DNA from: an uncultured Muribaculaceae bacterium
GTDB lineage: Bacteria; Bacteroidota; Bacteroidia; Bacteroidales; Muribaculaceae
Direction of reading: 5' to 3'
Assembly: GCA_934590135.1 (NCBI GenBank)
Contig: CAKTOT010000002.1
Span: forward strand, 1 to 64,000
DNA length: 64,000 nt
The notes under the pieces were generated by a model that searched no databases, was not told the DNA's origin, and was given only the letters and a program-made list of their open reading frames with translations. The translations under genes were made by a program, and so were the position numbers. Within the stretch, counting starts at the first letter, position 1, and each line of letters opens with the position of its first letter. This document shows, one piece after another, positions 1 through 9,566 of this stretch.

Positions 1-145
1 GGCAAGAGCGATGCAAAAGAGGGCTTCGTATGTTTTTTGCTGATAAACAGAGGTTTACTGAAACATCGAAGAGAGATAAAAGTTAAATAATGCTAAAGCG
101 ATGCGTTTTTTGCATGGCATATGCATCGAATATCAAAAAAAGCAT

Positions 146-153
146 TACCTTTG
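146..153 (+). promoter_or_regulatory. Bacteroidetes minus-7 box TACCTTTG
   Basis: An exact TAnnTTTG box. No open reading frame follows it before the strong hairpin at 194-226, so it seems to drive only a short transcript starting near 159. I see no convincing minus-33 TTTG at the usual 19-20 nt distance; a TTTG at 109-112 is too far upstream. Confidence 0.55.
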
Positions 154-158
154 CATCG

Positions 159-226
159 TGTTTTTCATGGTATTAGATTTAAGGTTAAGAAAGATTACCC
201 GTCGTGATGACGAGTAATTTTTTTTT
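159..226 (+). ncRNA. Candidate small RNA (about 70 nt) between a promoter and an intrinsic terminator
   Basis: The stretch starts just after a TACCTTTG box and ends in a hairpin (194-203 with 209-218, one mismatch, 5-nt loop) merging into nine T residues at 218-226. No start codon opens a credible frame inside. The part between promoter and hairpin is AT-rich and apparently unstructured. It could be an independent sRNA, or a premature terminator for the gene at 456. I cannot assign an RNA family. Confidence 0.45.
194..226 (+). terminator. Intrinsic terminator with T9 tract
   Basis: ATTAC at 194-198 pairs with GTAAT at 214-218, and 200-203 pairs with 209-212 around the loop 204-208, with one C/A mismatch. 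A run of nine T follows. This is one of the two clearest factor-independent terminators in the window. Confidence 0.8.
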
Positions 227-306
227 GTGCCTGATTGTGTGCCTCGAGAATCCCGAGGTTGTGAAGAAAAACCATGGAGACGGGCGGCGATTTCTTCAAA
301 ATTGTC

Positions 307-314
307 TATCTTTG
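307..314 (+). promoter_or_regulatory. Minus-7 box TATCTTTG for the phosphopantetheinyl transferase gene
   Basis: An exact TAnnTTTG box 142 nt before the ATG at 456, so the leader would be about 135 nt. A small hairpin (242-246 with 254-258) lies between the upstream terminator and this box. Otherwise the 227-455 gap holds nothing I recognise. Confidence 0.45.
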
Positions 315-455
315 TCTCGCGAAAAGCCAAACCGCGTAAGCGAAGAGAGACATTCGCAAGTACATTAATCCTATTTCAATAACAATCGTACACCAAGCTG
401 TATATCGGACAAATAGCCGAGCGCAAAGGTGTGTGCGATAAGACGCTGAATAATA

Positions 456-1049
456 ATGATTTCACATCTGCGCCTACACGACATAGACATATACGTTGCC
501 GACCTTGACGAAGCAGTGCCGCCATCTCAGCGTCGCGGAGCCGAAGTGCTCGCCGTGCGTCGACTGTGTATGCGTGCCTTGGGCGCAGGGTGTCCCGAGG
601 TGTCGCACACGCCTCAGGGTGCTCCGTATTTGCCGGGAGTGGTGCGTCCGTTCTCCATAAGTCATTCGCGCACACACGCCGCCATAGCCCTCGGCCCCGA
701 GGGCGAGAAATATGGTCTCGGAATAGATATTGAATATCCACGGCCGCGTTTGGCCGCACTCGCGCCGCGTTTCACCAATGTCGAAGACACTCAGGCTCGC
801 GATATTGACGGGCTGTTGCATCTGTGGGCGGCTAAAGAAGCAGCCTTTAAGGCGGCCGAGGCCTGTATCCCCGGAAGTGATACCCCGATATATATTGATT
901 CCAAAGCCAAACGGCCATTGGTGTTGCCCGATATAATTGTCAATCTCGAAGACTGCGTGGCATCATTGCCCGACGGACGTCGGATGACCCTCGCCTTTGC
1001 ACATGCCGCCTTCCCTCTGCCCCAGCTGATATGTCTGGCCAGGCCTTAG
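456..1049 (+). CDS. 4'-phosphopantetheinyl transferase superfamily protein
   Basis: A 197-residue protein that should move the phosphopantetheine arm from coenzyme A to a serine of an acyl or peptidyl carrier protein. The family's magnesium-binding motif appears as GIDIEYPRP near residue 89, and the second conserved block WAAKEAAFKA near residues 124-133 supplies the Glu and Lys used in catalysis. FSISHSRTHAAIAL near residue 65 matches the CoA-contacting region. Length suits the Sfp/HetI-like type rather than the roughly 120-residue AcpS type. The gene stands alone, with its own promoter and a repeat-filled gap downstream, so its carrier-protein client cannot be read from context. Confidence 0.88.
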   Translation: MISHLRLHDIDIYVADLDEAVPPSQRRGAEVLAVRRLCMRALGAGCPEVSHTPQGAPYLPGVVRPFSISHSRTHAAIALGPEGEKYGLGIDIEYPRPRLAALAPRFTNVEDTQARDIDGLLHLWAAKEAAFKAAEACIPGSDTPIYIDSKAKRPLVLPDIIVNLEDCVASLPDGRRMTLAFAHAAFPLPQLICLARP

Positions 1050-1063
1050 GCCGAACCGGGATG

Positions 1064-1191
1064 TAATGGGTGTAGTGGGAGCAATGGGAGTAATGAGAAT
1101 AATGGAGTAATGAGAATAATGGAGCAATGGGAATAATGGTATAGTTCCCATAGATATCATAGTTCTTAAAACTCTCATACTTCTCAGAGAA
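1064..1191 (+). repeat. Degenerate short tandem repeat with a partial inverted half
   Basis: From 1064 to 1139 the sequence is a run of about six imperfect copies of a 10-13 nt unit resembling ATGGGAATA, for example AATGGGAATAATGG. The stretch 1145-1191 contains pieces resembling its reverse complement (TTCCCAT, CTCTCATACTTCTC). It is non-coding and lies between a lone gene and the promoter at 1289. The same unit recurs at 6118-6227 and, more weakly, at 54250-54305. Confidence 0.65.
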
Positions 1192-1244
1192 AATAAGCTG
1201 CTGCCGAAAAACCTGCCGAACAGCATAAAATAAGTGTAAATAAT

Positions 1245-1256
1245 CACTAAATAGTG
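1245..1256. promoter_or_regulatory. Small palindrome CACTA-AA-TAGTG, possible operator
   Basis: A perfect 5+5 inverted repeat with a 2-nt centre sits about 33 nt upstream of the TACATTTG box at 1289-1296. Its position suits a regulator-binding site for the PD40-amidase pair, but a site this short can occur by chance. Confidence 0.25.
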
Positions 1257-1288
1257 TTAATTTGGGCTGCCTGTGTCTTAAAAATACC

Positions 1289-1296
1289 TACATTTG
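1289..1296 (+). promoter_or_regulatory. Minus-7 box TACATTTG for the PD40-amidase operon
   Basis: An exact TAnnTTTG box, with TTTG at 1261-1264 upstream (24-nt spacing, longer than usual). Predicted leader to the ATG at 1364 is about 60 nt. Confidence 0.45.
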
Positions 1297-1363
1297 CCAT
1301 AACGCATTTCGAAGACGAAAGACTGAATTTTACCCTATAAACAACCACCTAAACAACACCACT

Positions 1364-2263
1364 ATGAGAAAGATTTTCTTAACCGCAGTGCTGATGTTAG
1401 GAGCGTTGTCTATGAGCGCCCAGCTCGCGACTGTACAGAGCGTACAGCGTGTAGACGCCGGCGTCAGCGTAGACAAGCCCGTCATCAGTGCCGATGGCAG
1501 TTTTGTTGTGGCACAGGCAGGCGCCAAAGGTATCGTGAAGATCACGGCCGACGGCACATGCTCCACCATTGCCACAGTAAAGGACGCATACAATCTGCGT
1601 CTCACTGCCGATGGTCAGAATGTAGTATTCGCCGCACCCGAATACCGTTCCAACCACTTGCGTTATGTATCGTTACAAAGCGCCAACCTCGCCACCAAGA
1701 GCGTACGCACACTCGTCAAAGCTTCGCGCCGGCTCAACAGCGGCGTAGGTATTGACGGCAACAGCGTCACCTCAGTCGAAAACGGCAAAGCACGCGTGCA
1801 GAGCCTCGACGGCACCAAGGCCGTCCGCAGCGCCGTGGCTTCCATCAACTACGGACACCTTGACATCACCGTTAACGGTAAGACCCGCAGCATCGATCCC
1901 CAGGGACGCGGCTCGTACATTTGGCCGAGCATCAGCCCCGACGGACAGAAAGTTGTATATTGGCTCGTAGGCCGCGGTTGCTTCGTATGCAACCTTGACG
2001 GTTCGGACGTACAACGCGTAGGCGCGCTCCGCGCCGCCGTATGGGCAGGCAACGACCGCCTTGTCGGCATGGACGAAGTCGAAGGCTCCGCCCAGCAGGT
2101 GACCGCCTCCTCGCTGCGTCTTTACGACCTGGCTTCCGGCGTTTCGCAGACCATCACCGATGATACGGTTAAGGCACAGTTCCCCAGCGCCAGCGCTGAC
2201 GGCAGCCGCATCGCTTTCACCACTCCCGAAGGCGAACTGTATATCGTAACACTCACCAAATAA
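1364..2263 (+). CDS. Secreted PD40/TolB-like beta-propeller protein
   Basis: A 299-residue protein when started at the ATG at 1364, which gives a clean signal peptide (MRKIFLTAVLMLGALSMSAQ). A frame open from 1262 would place 34 implausible residues before it. The body has PD40-type repeats such as SPDGQKVVYW and SADGSRIAF, as in the C-terminal propeller of TolB, with no catalytic motif visible. The repeats suggest a periplasmic or surface binding scaffold. The next gene starts 15 nt after the stop, so it is probably co-transcribed with the large amidase-like protein. The ligand is unknown. Confidence 0.7.
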   Translation: MRKIFLTAVLMLGALSMSAQLATVQSVQRVDAGVSVDKPVISADGSFVVAQAGAKGIVKITADGTCSTIATVKDAYNLRLTADGQNVVFAAPEYRSNHLRYVSLQSANLATKSVRTLVKASRRLNSGVGIDGNSVTSVENGKARVQSLDGTKAVRSAVASINYGHLDITVNGKTRSIDPQGRGSYIWPSISPDGQKVVYWLVGRGCFVCNLDGSDVQRVGALRAAVWAGNDRLVGMDEVEGSAQQVTASSLRLYDLASGVSQTITDDTVKAQFPSASADGSRIAFTTPEGELYIVTLTK

Positions 2264-2278
2264 CGCGCAATATACATT

Positions 2279-5200
2279 ATGAAAAAGAATATCATCCTGA
2301 CGGCTCTGGCACTTGCAGCCACCGTCACCGTCGGCGCCAAGACTGCCGACGAACTGCGCGTGTACATCAACCCCGGACACGGCGGCTGGACTGCCAATGA
2401 CCGTCCCTGCACGCTCGTAGGACACGGCGCATTCTCGCGCACAAACACCGATACACTGAGCTTCTTCGAGTCCAACACCGACCTCGAGAAGGGCTTCGGT
2501 GTACTCGAACGCCTCATACAGTACGGCCTCAAATTTGATCGTACGCTCAATCAGACCGGCGACAATGCCACCACCGGCGCCGCTCGCGACATGAAGAACA
2601 ATATCGTCATGTCCCGCGTCAAGAACGGCCCGTACCACGAAGATAATGGCACAGAGAGCCAGCTTGGCGAAGCAACCCCCGCCGACCTGTATGTCTTCAA
2701 CCGCAATCTCTCCGAAATTTGCGCCGAAGTGGATGCTAACAACTTCGATATGTTCATCTCCATCCACTCCAATGCTGCTTCCGAAGGCACTAACACCAAC
2801 TTCCCGTTGTTCCTCTATCGCGGTTATGACACCCCGACAGAAGAAGAAGGCGTGACACTCGAGCACCAGACCTTATCACGTGCAATGGCCGGTAAATGCT
2901 GGCCTTACGCCATAGAGAATACGCATATGATGTGGACTGCCTATGCCAACGGTGGCACCAACCTCCGCGGCGACATCGACTTCTACCACGGCAGCTCAAC
3001 CAGCGCCAGCGGATGCAAGGGCTACCTCGGCGTGCTCAAGCACCACGTGCCCGGCTTCCTCGTAGAAGGCTACTTCCACACCTACCAGCCTGCACGCCAC
3101 CGTGCAATGAACTGGGATGTGTGCCGCGTCGAGGGTGATGCATACGCACACGGTATCGCCGACTACTTCGGCCTGACCAAAGAATCTACCGGCACCATCT
3201 ACGGCGTGGTTCGCGACAAATACGAGAAATTCAAAGATGCCGCTTATACGCCCAATATGACCACCGCGGATGCCTATAAGTCCCTCAACGGTGTCACCGC
3301 CATCCTCAAAAAGGCCGGTACCGAAGTGGCACGCTACACCACGGACGACTACTACAACGGCGCATTCGTGTTTGACGGCATCGAGCCCGGCGACTACACC
3401 ATTGAGTTCGAAGCCGAAGGCTACAAGCCTATCGAAGAACCCGTGGCAGTGACCGTCAAGGCTGCCTCCGTAGTATATCCCACTGCCAGCCTCGTCAGTG
3501 AAACTTGGACTCCCCCGGCAGTTGTATACGAAAACTACCCCGACCCCGCAGCTGCACAGAAGGGCGTTTATGTTCCCGACGAAATCGCCTTTGAGCAGAC
3601 TTACGTAGACGAGCCTATCGCACAACTCGCCGACAAGACCGTCCGCCGCGTCATCGCACACAACGGCAAGCTCTACATCCTCGCCCTTGACAAAGCCGAG
3701 AAGCCCAACGCCACCATCATCGTTTACGATCCCGTGGCCAAGACCGTCCTGGCCGAAGTGTCCACCGAAGGAACCGAAGGAACTGAGAAGAACGTCTCCG
3801 ACATCCAGGTGACTTCCGACGGCGTCCTGGTGGCTTGTGCCAAGGAGCTCTGCCAGTACAGCGATGAACAGGTCGATGAAGGTTTCACACGTGGCGATCT
3901 CAATGTCTACAAATGGACCAACGACGAAAACGGCCTGCCCACCGGTGCTCCCGCCAAGTGGTTCAGCTCCAAGCTTTCCGGCAATATGTATCGCGCATAC
4001 GTAGGCGAGACCATGGCTTACACCGGTACTTCTTCGGATGGTATGATTATAGTTCCGGCTCAGACCACAGCAGCAACCACCAATCTTTTCTACAACGTGT
4101 ACACCATTGCTGACGGCGAGTTTATGGCCGGTTCGTTCCTCAATAAAGTCGCAGGTTGGAGCAAACAATCCGAACTGGGAGACTACACCTTCGTTACATC
4201 TCCTTTGGATGAAAAGAAGGTAATGATCGTATCCTCCAACAAACCGACCTACGAAATCAGCTTCAGCGATGCTGTAACATATACCGAAGCTCCCGAAGGT
4301 GTTGCCAATGTAAACGCTGCCGGCGCATTCCGCTTCCGCGGCCACAGCTATATGGTAGCACCCGACAACGCCGACGGCAATAACGGCGGCGTCAAGCTCG
4401 TCGAAGTTACCGACGGTGTCAACAAGGCACAGAATGTAGCAACGACCAATACCGCCATCGCTGCCGTAGCCGGTAACACCGCTACCGCTGCCGATGTAGA
4501 TGTTGTCAAAGACACTCAGACCGAAGAAGTGACAGCTGCATACCTCAACCTCTACGCAGTACGCGACGGCAAGGTAAGCCGCTTCACCACCAAGGGCGTC
4601 ACCACTACCATTGAGGCCGCCGCTTATGCTTATGGTCTGTCCTCCAAGGATAACGATGAAACCGTGGACATCACATACCATGCCACCGGTGCCGCTCCCA
4701 AGGCCGAACTCGTACTCAACGACGGCAAGGCCGAAATCGTAGTGCCCATGGGCGCTGCTGTCAAAGGCGAGAACACCTACACCCTCACCAAGAAAGATCT
4801 GCTCGACGAAAACAGCGAATACACATGGGAAGTACGTCTGACCAACAAGACTATCCCCACCTCCGGCGTTGTTAAGACTATGAAGGCCGTTTCGGGTAGC
4901 AATCTCCGCGTCTCCTTGCTTACCATCACCGATCCGACGCAACCTTCGTTCGGTTACAGCGCATTCGCGCCCGGCAAGGCCGAAGGTCTCACCATCTTTG
5001 ATCCCGAAGGCAACGAAGTTGCTACCGGTCTGTTCAAGAACCACACTCTCTGGGGTGGCAACAACGGCGGCGGTAACGCCTCCAACCCGTTCCGTGGTGG
5101 CGAGCGCGAAGGCAAATTCGTCTTCACCGCATGGGGTGACGGCGCATCAGGCGTCACCTACGTCGATCCTCTGGACCTCGATGCAGGCCTGCAGAATATG

Positions 5201-6046
5201 TATGCCGGCGAAAAACAATCCAGCGGTGCATATATCTACAACGGCGTCAACGTCGGCGGCGGCCACAGCGGCCTCTGCTTTGTAGGCAAGGGCGACAACA
5301 CTCGTATGTACGCCTTCTCCGAAGACCACGACACCTCCATAGCACCCTCCAATGCCCTGCTGTACTGGGAACTCGGCAGCGCATGGCAAATTACCATGGC
5401 TCCCAAGGCTACGGGCGAAAAGGCACGCTGGGCCAACACCAACTGCGACCTCGTGCCCTACGGTGAAGGTCTGTTCATGTCGCAATGCCGCAGCGCCGGC
5501 AACAACAGCGCCGGATGCCCCGTATTCTGCTACATCGGCACAGACAACGCCGTGAAGTACAACTCCGGCAATGAAGAAGACAAGACTTGGATCACCTCCG
5601 GCAACTCCGCTATCGCTATCAGCCCCGACGGCAAGACATTCGTTCTGGGTACATACGGCAATATGCTGGTAATGGACGTAGCATGGAAAGACGGCGTGCC
5701 CACGATGACCAAGCGTTTCGAAATCACCCCCACCAAGGCCGGTGACTGGGCTACAGCACGCTTCGACTACGCAGGCAACCTCCACTACTACGCTCGCGCC
5801 CTCGGCAAATACGAAGTATATGCCATCGCACAAGAACATCCCGTAGTGACCACTCCGGCACTCGCCACCGACATCATCAAGGGCGCATCCTCCGAAGTTG
5901 AGGACCTCTATGACGAAGCCGTTGACGCCGAAGCTCCCGTATTGTACTACAACCTGCAAGGCATCCAAGTGGCTGCCGACAATCTGACCCCCGGCGTATA
6001 CGTACGCGTTCAGGGTAAGAATGCAACCAAGGTTGTCATCAAGTAA
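2279..6046 (+). CDS. Secreted N-acetylmuramoyl-L-alanine amidase (Amidase_3-like) fused to a propeller region
   Basis: A 1255-residue protein with an N-terminal signal peptide. Residues about 26-300 carry hallmarks of zinc amidases that cleave between muramic acid and the stem peptide: INPGHGG with His34, SIHSN with His163, and VEG with Glu263. A CarboxypepD_reg-like beta domain follows (about 305-395). Roughly residues 440-1200 form a long propeller-like region resembling the secreted protein at 33720. The last 35 residues (YYNLQG...GVYVRV...VVIK) form a C-terminal tag of the kind seen on secreted Bacteroidales proteins. Typical Amidase_3 proteins are 200-450 residues, so this fusion is unusually large. 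Peptidoglycan as substrate is inferred from family only. Confidence 0.72.
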   Translation: MKKNIILTALALAATVTVGAKTADELRVYINPGHGGWTANDRPCTLVGHGAFSRTNTDTLSFFESNTDLEKGFGVLERLIQYGLKFDRTLNQTGDNATTGAARDMKNNIVMSRVKNGPYHEDNGTESQLGEATPADLYVFNRNLSEICAEVDANNFDMFISIHSNAASEGTNTNFPLFLYRGYDTPTEEEGVTLEHQTLSRAMAGKCWPYAIENTHMMWTAYANGGTNLRGDIDFYHGSSTSASGCKGYLGVLKHHVPGFLVEGYFHTYQPARHRAMNWDVCRVEGDAYAHGIADYFGLTKESTGTIYGVVRDKYEKFKDAAYTPNMTTADAYKSLNGVTAILKKAGTEVARYTTDDYYNGAFVFDGIEPGDYTIEFEAEGYKPIEEPVAVTVKAASVVYPTASLVSETWTPPAVVYENYPDPAAAQKGVYVPDEIAFEQTYVDEPIAQLADKTVRRVIAHNGKLYILALDKAEKPNATIIVYDPVAKTVLAEVSTEGTEGTEKNVSDIQVTSDGVLVACAKELCQYSDEQVDEGFTRGDLNVYKWTNDENGLPTGAPAKWFSSKLSGNMYRAYVGETMAYTGTSSDGMIIVPAQTTAATTNLFYNVYTIADGEFMAGSFLNKVAGWSKQSELGDYTFVTSPLDEKKVMIVSSNKPTYEISFSDAVTYTEAPEGVANVNAAGAFRFRGHSYMVAPDNADGNNGGVKLVEVTDGVNKAQNVATTNTAIAAVAGNTATAADVDVVKDTQTEEVTAAYLNLYAVRDGKVSRFTTKGVTTTIEAAAYAYGLSSKDNDETVDITYHATGAAPKAELVLNDGKAEIVVPMGAAVKGENTYTLTKKDLLDENSEYTWEVRLTNKTIPTSGVVKTMKAVSGSNLRVSLLTITDPTQPSFGYSAFAPGKAEGLTIFDPEGNEVATGLFKNHTLWGGNNGGGNASNPFRGGEREGKFVFTAWGDGASGVTYVDPLDLDAGLQNMYAGEKQSSGAYIYNGVNVGGGHSGLCFVGKGDNTRMYAFSEDHDTSIAPSNALLYWELGSAWQITMAPKATGEKARWANTNCDLVPYGEGLFMSQCRSAGNNSAGCPVFCYIGTDNAVKYNSGNEEDKTWITSGNSAIAISPDGKTFVLGTYGNMLVMDVAWKDGVPTMTKRFEITPTKAGDWATARFDYAGNLHYYARALGKYEVYAIAQEHPVVTTPALATDIIKGASSEVEDLYDEAVDAEAPVLYYNLQGIQVAADNLTPGVYVRVQGKNATKVVIK

Positions 6047-6079
6047 GGCATTTCTAAGAAATTAGACTGAATTCCCCCG

Positions 6080-6117
6080 GTTGGGGCGTGCCACCAAGGC
6101 GCGCCCCAACTTCTTTT
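6080..6117 (+). terminator. Intrinsic terminator after the amidase gene
   Basis: A 13-bp stem with one G-T pair (6080-6092 with 6098-6110) and a 5-nt loop, followed by TTCTTTT. Confidence 0.75.
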
Positions 6118-6227
6118 AATGGGAATAATGGGAATAATGTGTGTAGGCGGCCGTGACATACTCCCACAGCTCTCATGGCTTCCAAGATTTCCACAGTATC
6201 TATTATTCCCATATTTCCCGTATTTTC
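6118..6227. repeat. Dispersed repeat with inverted halves
   Basis: Two copies of an AATGGGAATA-type unit at 6118-6139 are mirrored by TATTATTCCCATATTTCCC at 6201-6219, so the element could fold as a long imperfect hairpin. It shares its unit with 1064-1191. It lies in the 365-nt gap between the amidase terminator and the sdh promoter. Confidence 0.6.
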
Positions 6228-6262
6228 CGTCGATAATTGCGGAAAAGTTTCGCTAATAAAAG

Positions 6263-6293
6263 TTGCGGCATCGGCGGAATATGCCTAACTTTG
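6263..6293 (+). promoter_or_regulatory. Promoter of the succinate dehydrogenase/fumarate reductase operon
   Basis: TTG at 6263-6265, a 20-nt spacer, then TAACTTTG at 6286-6293. This is close to the Bacteroidetes consensus and among the best-formed promoters in the window. The leader to the ATG at 6412 is about 118 nt and carries a small hairpin (6335-6350). Confidence 0.7.
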
Positions 6294-6411
6294 CAGAGCC
6301 GTGCGCCTTGTACGTTCGGCGCCGTGTGTAATTCCGAGCCTTTCGGCTCGAGCAACCGACAACAACAAAATAATTATAAAAACTATTCTCTATTAACTTA
6401 ATCATCTTCTT

Positions 6412-7491
6412 ATGTGGTTATTTAGCTCATCTATAGGACGTAAGTTCGTGATGGCCGTTACCGGTCTGTGCCTCGTCCTATTCGTAACCTTTCACGTGGT
6501 GATGAACTCGGTAGCGCTGCTGTGGCCCACGGCTTACAATGCCGTGTGCGAATTCCTCGGCGCCAACTGGTATGCCTTGGTCGCTTCCATCGGCCTGGCC
6601 GCCCTGTTTATCATCCACATCTTGTATGCATTGTTGCTGACGCTGCAAAACCGTCGCGCTCGCGGTAACGACCGTTACGCCGTCACCTCGCGTCCTGCAC
6701 AAGTCGAATGGTCCTCCAAGAACATGCTTGTGCTCGGCTTCGTAGTCATCGCCTTCCTGCTGCTTCACTTGTGGCAGTTCTGGGCTAAGATGCAGCTCGC
6801 CGAAATCATTCCGTCTCAAATCGCCGGAGTGACCACCGTCGACTTTGCCGGAGCTCCCGCCAACCCCGCTATGGGTACTATGTTCCTGCAAGCAGCCTTC
6901 AACAACTTCTGGGCTCCCATATGCTACCTGGTAGCTTTCGTAGCCCTGTGGTTCCACATGACCCACGGATTCTGGAGTATGTTCCACACTGCCGGTTGGG
7001 ACAACAACACCTGGCTGCCCCGCCTCAAAAGCATTTCCAACTGGTGGACATCCATCGTGATTGCCCTCTTCGTATGCCAGATATTCGTCTTCACATATCG
7101 TGCACACACCGACTACTACGCCGAAAACGAAGCACTGCAGACCCAGTATGCCGAGGCATGGAACAAAGAAGCCAAGGCCCTGACCGCCGAATTCGAAGCC
7201 GGACTGATGGAGCTCATCGCCCCCCAAATTGCAGTGATGAACAACGAGACGTCGTCTCCCGAGGCTCGTATGAACGCCAGTCGTGAAGCCGGAGAAGCTC
7301 AGTCGAAGTACATCCAAGACAACGGCGAAGCATTCCTCAAAAAAGCCGAGGCCGTACAGAACGCTTTCAACGCCCAGTGCCCCAAGGCAGCTCCCGGACA
7401 GGAGATGCAGGCCCTCGGCCAGATGGTAGGCGCCGTACGCTCGATGCTTCCCAAGCAGATACCCGCCGAAATGATCCAACCTCAACAATAA
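6412..7491 (+). CDS. sdhC: Succinate dehydrogenase/fumarate reductase cytochrome b subunit with long C-terminal extension
   Basis: The membrane anchor of respiratory complex II, which binds heme b and passes electrons between the quinone pool and the FrdA/SdhA-B subunits. In gut Bacteroidales it normally works as fumarate reductase, making succinate. Residues 1-225 hold five hydrophobic spans, beginning SSIGRKFVMAVTGL. After the last span (ending near FVFTYRAHTDYY) there is an extra segment of about 130 residues rich in Ala, Glu, Gln and Lys, likely helical. Relatives I know of are about 220-235 residues, so the tail is unusual. It is first in a tight three-gene operon, 18 nt before the flavoprotein gene. 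Confidence 0.92.
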   Translation: MWLFSSSIGRKFVMAVTGLCLVLFVTFHVVMNSVALLWPTAYNAVCEFLGANWYALVASIGLAALFIIHILYALLLTLQNRRARGNDRYAVTSRPAQVEWSSKNMLVLGFVVIAFLLLHLWQFWAKMQLAEIIPSQIAGVTTVDFAGAPANPAMGTMFLQAAFNNFWAPICYLVAFVALWFHMTHGFWSMFHTAGWDNNTWLPRLKSISNWWTSIVIALFVCQIFVFTYRAHTDYYAENEALQTQYAEAWNKEAKALTAEFEAGLMELIAPQIAVMNNETSSPEARMNASREAGEAQSKYIQDNGEAFLKKAEAVQNAFNAQCPKAAPGQEMQALGQMVGAVRSMLPKQIPAEMIQPQQ

Positions 7492-7509
7492 CATAAACCA
7501 CTGACAGCA

Positions 7510-9537
7510 ATGGCAGATCTCAAAAATCTCGAGGGTATGATAGACTCTACCCCCATCATGCAGGAATTCGCCGACATCGAATCGTCGAAGCTCCCCGAGT
7601 ATCAGATAGACTCGAAAATTCCCGAAGGTCCCGTCGCCGAGAAGTGGACCAACTATAAAGCTCACCAGAAACTCGTCAATCCCGCCAACAAACGCCACTT
7701 GAGCGTCATCGTTGTCGGCACCGGTTTGGCAGGCGCCAGCGCCGCCAGCACCCTTGGCGAAATGGGCTTCAATGTGCTCAACTTCTGCATCCAGGACAGC
7801 CCCCGTCGTGCACACTCCATCGCCGCACAGGGTGGTATCAATGCCGCCAAGAACTATCAGAACGACGGCGACAGCGTATATCGCTTGTTCTACGACACCG
7901 TCAAAGGCGGTGACTTCCGTTCGCGCGAAGCCAATGTATACCGTCTGGCCGAAGTGTCCAATAATATCATCGACCAATGCGTGGCTCAGGGCGTTCCCTT
8001 TGCACGCGAATACGGCGGCCTACTGGCCAACCGTAGTTTTGGCGGCGCACAGGTGAGCCGTACATTCTACGCCAAAGGTCAGACCGGCCAACAACTGCTG
8101 CTGGGCGCCTATTCGTCGCTCAACCGTCAGATCCAAAAAGGTACCGTTAAGTCCTTCAACCGTCGCGAAATGCTTGACCTGGTCATCATCGACGGCCGTG
8201 CTCGCGGTATCATTGTCCGCAACCTCATCAACGGCAAACTCGAGCGCTATAGCGCACACGCCGTTGTCCTCGCTACGGGCGGCTACGGACGCGCATTCTT
8301 CCTGAGCACCAACGCCATGGGCTGCAACGGCAGCGCTGCCGTACAGGCATTCAAGCACGGCGCTTACCTGGCCAATCTCGCCTTCACTCAGATACACCCC
8401 ACCTGTATCCCCGTACACGGCGAAGACCAGAGCAAGCTGACCCTGATGTCCGAGTCGCTGCGTAACGACGGCCGCATCTGGGTGCCCAAGAAAAAAGAAG
8501 ACGCCGAGGCTATCCGCGCCGGCAAGCTCAAACCTACCGACATCCCCGACGAAGATCGTGACTTCTACCTGGAACGCCGCTATCCCGCCTTCGGTAACCT
8601 TTGCCCCCGTGACATCGCATCGCGTGCCGCCAAGGAGCGCTGTGACGCCGGTTACGGCGTAGGTACCGGTAACGCTGTATACCTTGACTTCAAGTACGCC
8701 ATCGAGCGTCTGGGCGAGGATGTCGTTCGCGACCGCTATGGCAACCTCTTTGATATGTATCAGATGATCTCGGACGACAACCCCTATGAGACTCCGATGA
8801 TGATCTTCCCCGCCAGCCACTACACCATGGGCGGCATCTGGGTAGACTACGAACTGCAGACCTCCATCAAGGGCCTCTTCGCTATCGGCGAGTGCAACTT
8901 CAGCGACCATGGTGCCAACCGCCTCGGCGCTTCCGCCCTCATGCAGGGCCTGGCCGATGGATACTTTGTACTGCCCTACACAATGCAGAACTATCTGTCC
9001 GACCAAATCAAGGTCGCTTGCCCCGGCACCGATTCGCCTGAATTTGACAAGGCCGAGCAGGGCGTACGCGACCGTATTGCTCGCCTGATGGCCATCAAGG
9101 GAACCAAGTCCCCCGACCAAATCCACAAACGTCTGGGCCACATCATGTGGAACCTCGTGGGTATGGGCCGTACACTCCAAGGCCTGGTAGAAGCTACCAA
9201 AGAAATCGAAGAAGTTCGCAAAGAATTCTACAGCGACCTGCGCATCGTCGGCGAAGCCGAAGACCTCAACACCGAGCTCGAAAAGGCTCTGCGCCTCGAG
9301 GACTTCCTTGTGATAGCCAAGATGATGGCCATCGATGCCCTCAACCGCAACGAAAGCTGCGGCGCACACTTCCGCGAAGAATATCAGACCGCTGACGGCG
9401 AGGCCGCCCGCAACGACCAAGACTATATGTACGTCGCCTGCTGGAAATACGCCGGCGAAGGCGCCAAGCCCATACTGCTCAAGGAACCCCTGAAGTACGA
9501 GGCAATACACGTGCAGACCCGCAACTATAAGTCCTAA
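7510..9537 (+). CDS. sdhA: Succinate dehydrogenase/fumarate reductase flavoprotein subunit
   Basis: A 675-residue catalytic subunit that interconverts succinate and fumarate using covalently bound FAD. The dinucleotide-binding motif is [13 protein letters not shown] near residue 70; [15 protein letters not shown] near residue 100 contains the histidine that normally carries FAD; HPTCIP and the [16 protein letters not shown] block provide substrate and FAD contacts. Length and motifs match the Bacteroides type, which pairs with a single cytochrome b. It sits between sdhC and sdhB with short gaps. Codons strongly favour C at the third position, as expected for a highly expressed gene. Confidence 0.96.
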   Translation: MADLKNLEGMIDSTPIMQEFADIESSKLPEYQIDSKIPEGPVAEKWTNYKAHQKLVNPANKRHLSVIVVGTGLAGASAASTLGEMGFNVLNFCIQDSPRRAHSIAAQGGINAAKNYQNDGDSVYRLFYDTVKGGDFRSREANVYRLAEVSNNIIDQCVAQGVPFAREYGGLLANRSFGGAQVSRTFYAKGQTGQQLLLGAYSSLNRQIQKGTVKSFNRREMLDLVIIDGRARGIIVRNLINGKLERYSAHAVVLATGGYGRAFFLSTNAMGCNGSAAVQAFKHGAYLANLAFTQIHPTCIPVHGEDQSKLTLMSESLRNDGRIWVPKKKEDAEAIRAGKLKPTDIPDEDRDFYLERRYPAFGNLCPRDIASRAAKERCDAGYGVGTGNAVYLDFKYAIERLGEDVVRDRYGNLFDMYQMISDDNPYETPMMIFPASHYTMGGIWVDYELQTSIKGLFAIGECNFSDHGANRLGASALMQGLADGYFVLPYTMQNYLSDQIKVACPGTDSPEFDKAEQGVRDRIARLMAIKGTKSPDQIHKRLGHIMWNLVGMGRTLQGLVEATKEIEEVRKEFYSDLRIVGEAEDLNTELEKALRLEDFLVIAKMMAIDALNRNESCGAHFREEYQTADGEAARNDQDYMYVACWKYAGEGAKPILLKEPLKYEAIHVQTRNYKS

Positions 9538-9566
9538 CCTCACCCCCAATCACACAGAACACAATT

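Noticed and set aside
2996..5044. Very long open frame (682 codons) on the minus strand inside the amidase gene
   Set aside because: It is antisense to a strongly supported gene. The composition (rich in Gly, Val, Cys and Phe) fits a reverse-complement shadow of C-rich third positions, and there is no promoter or homologous domain.
8020..9549. 509-codon minus-strand frame opposite sdhA
   Set aside because: Shadow of a highly biased gene; no signal, domain or start context.
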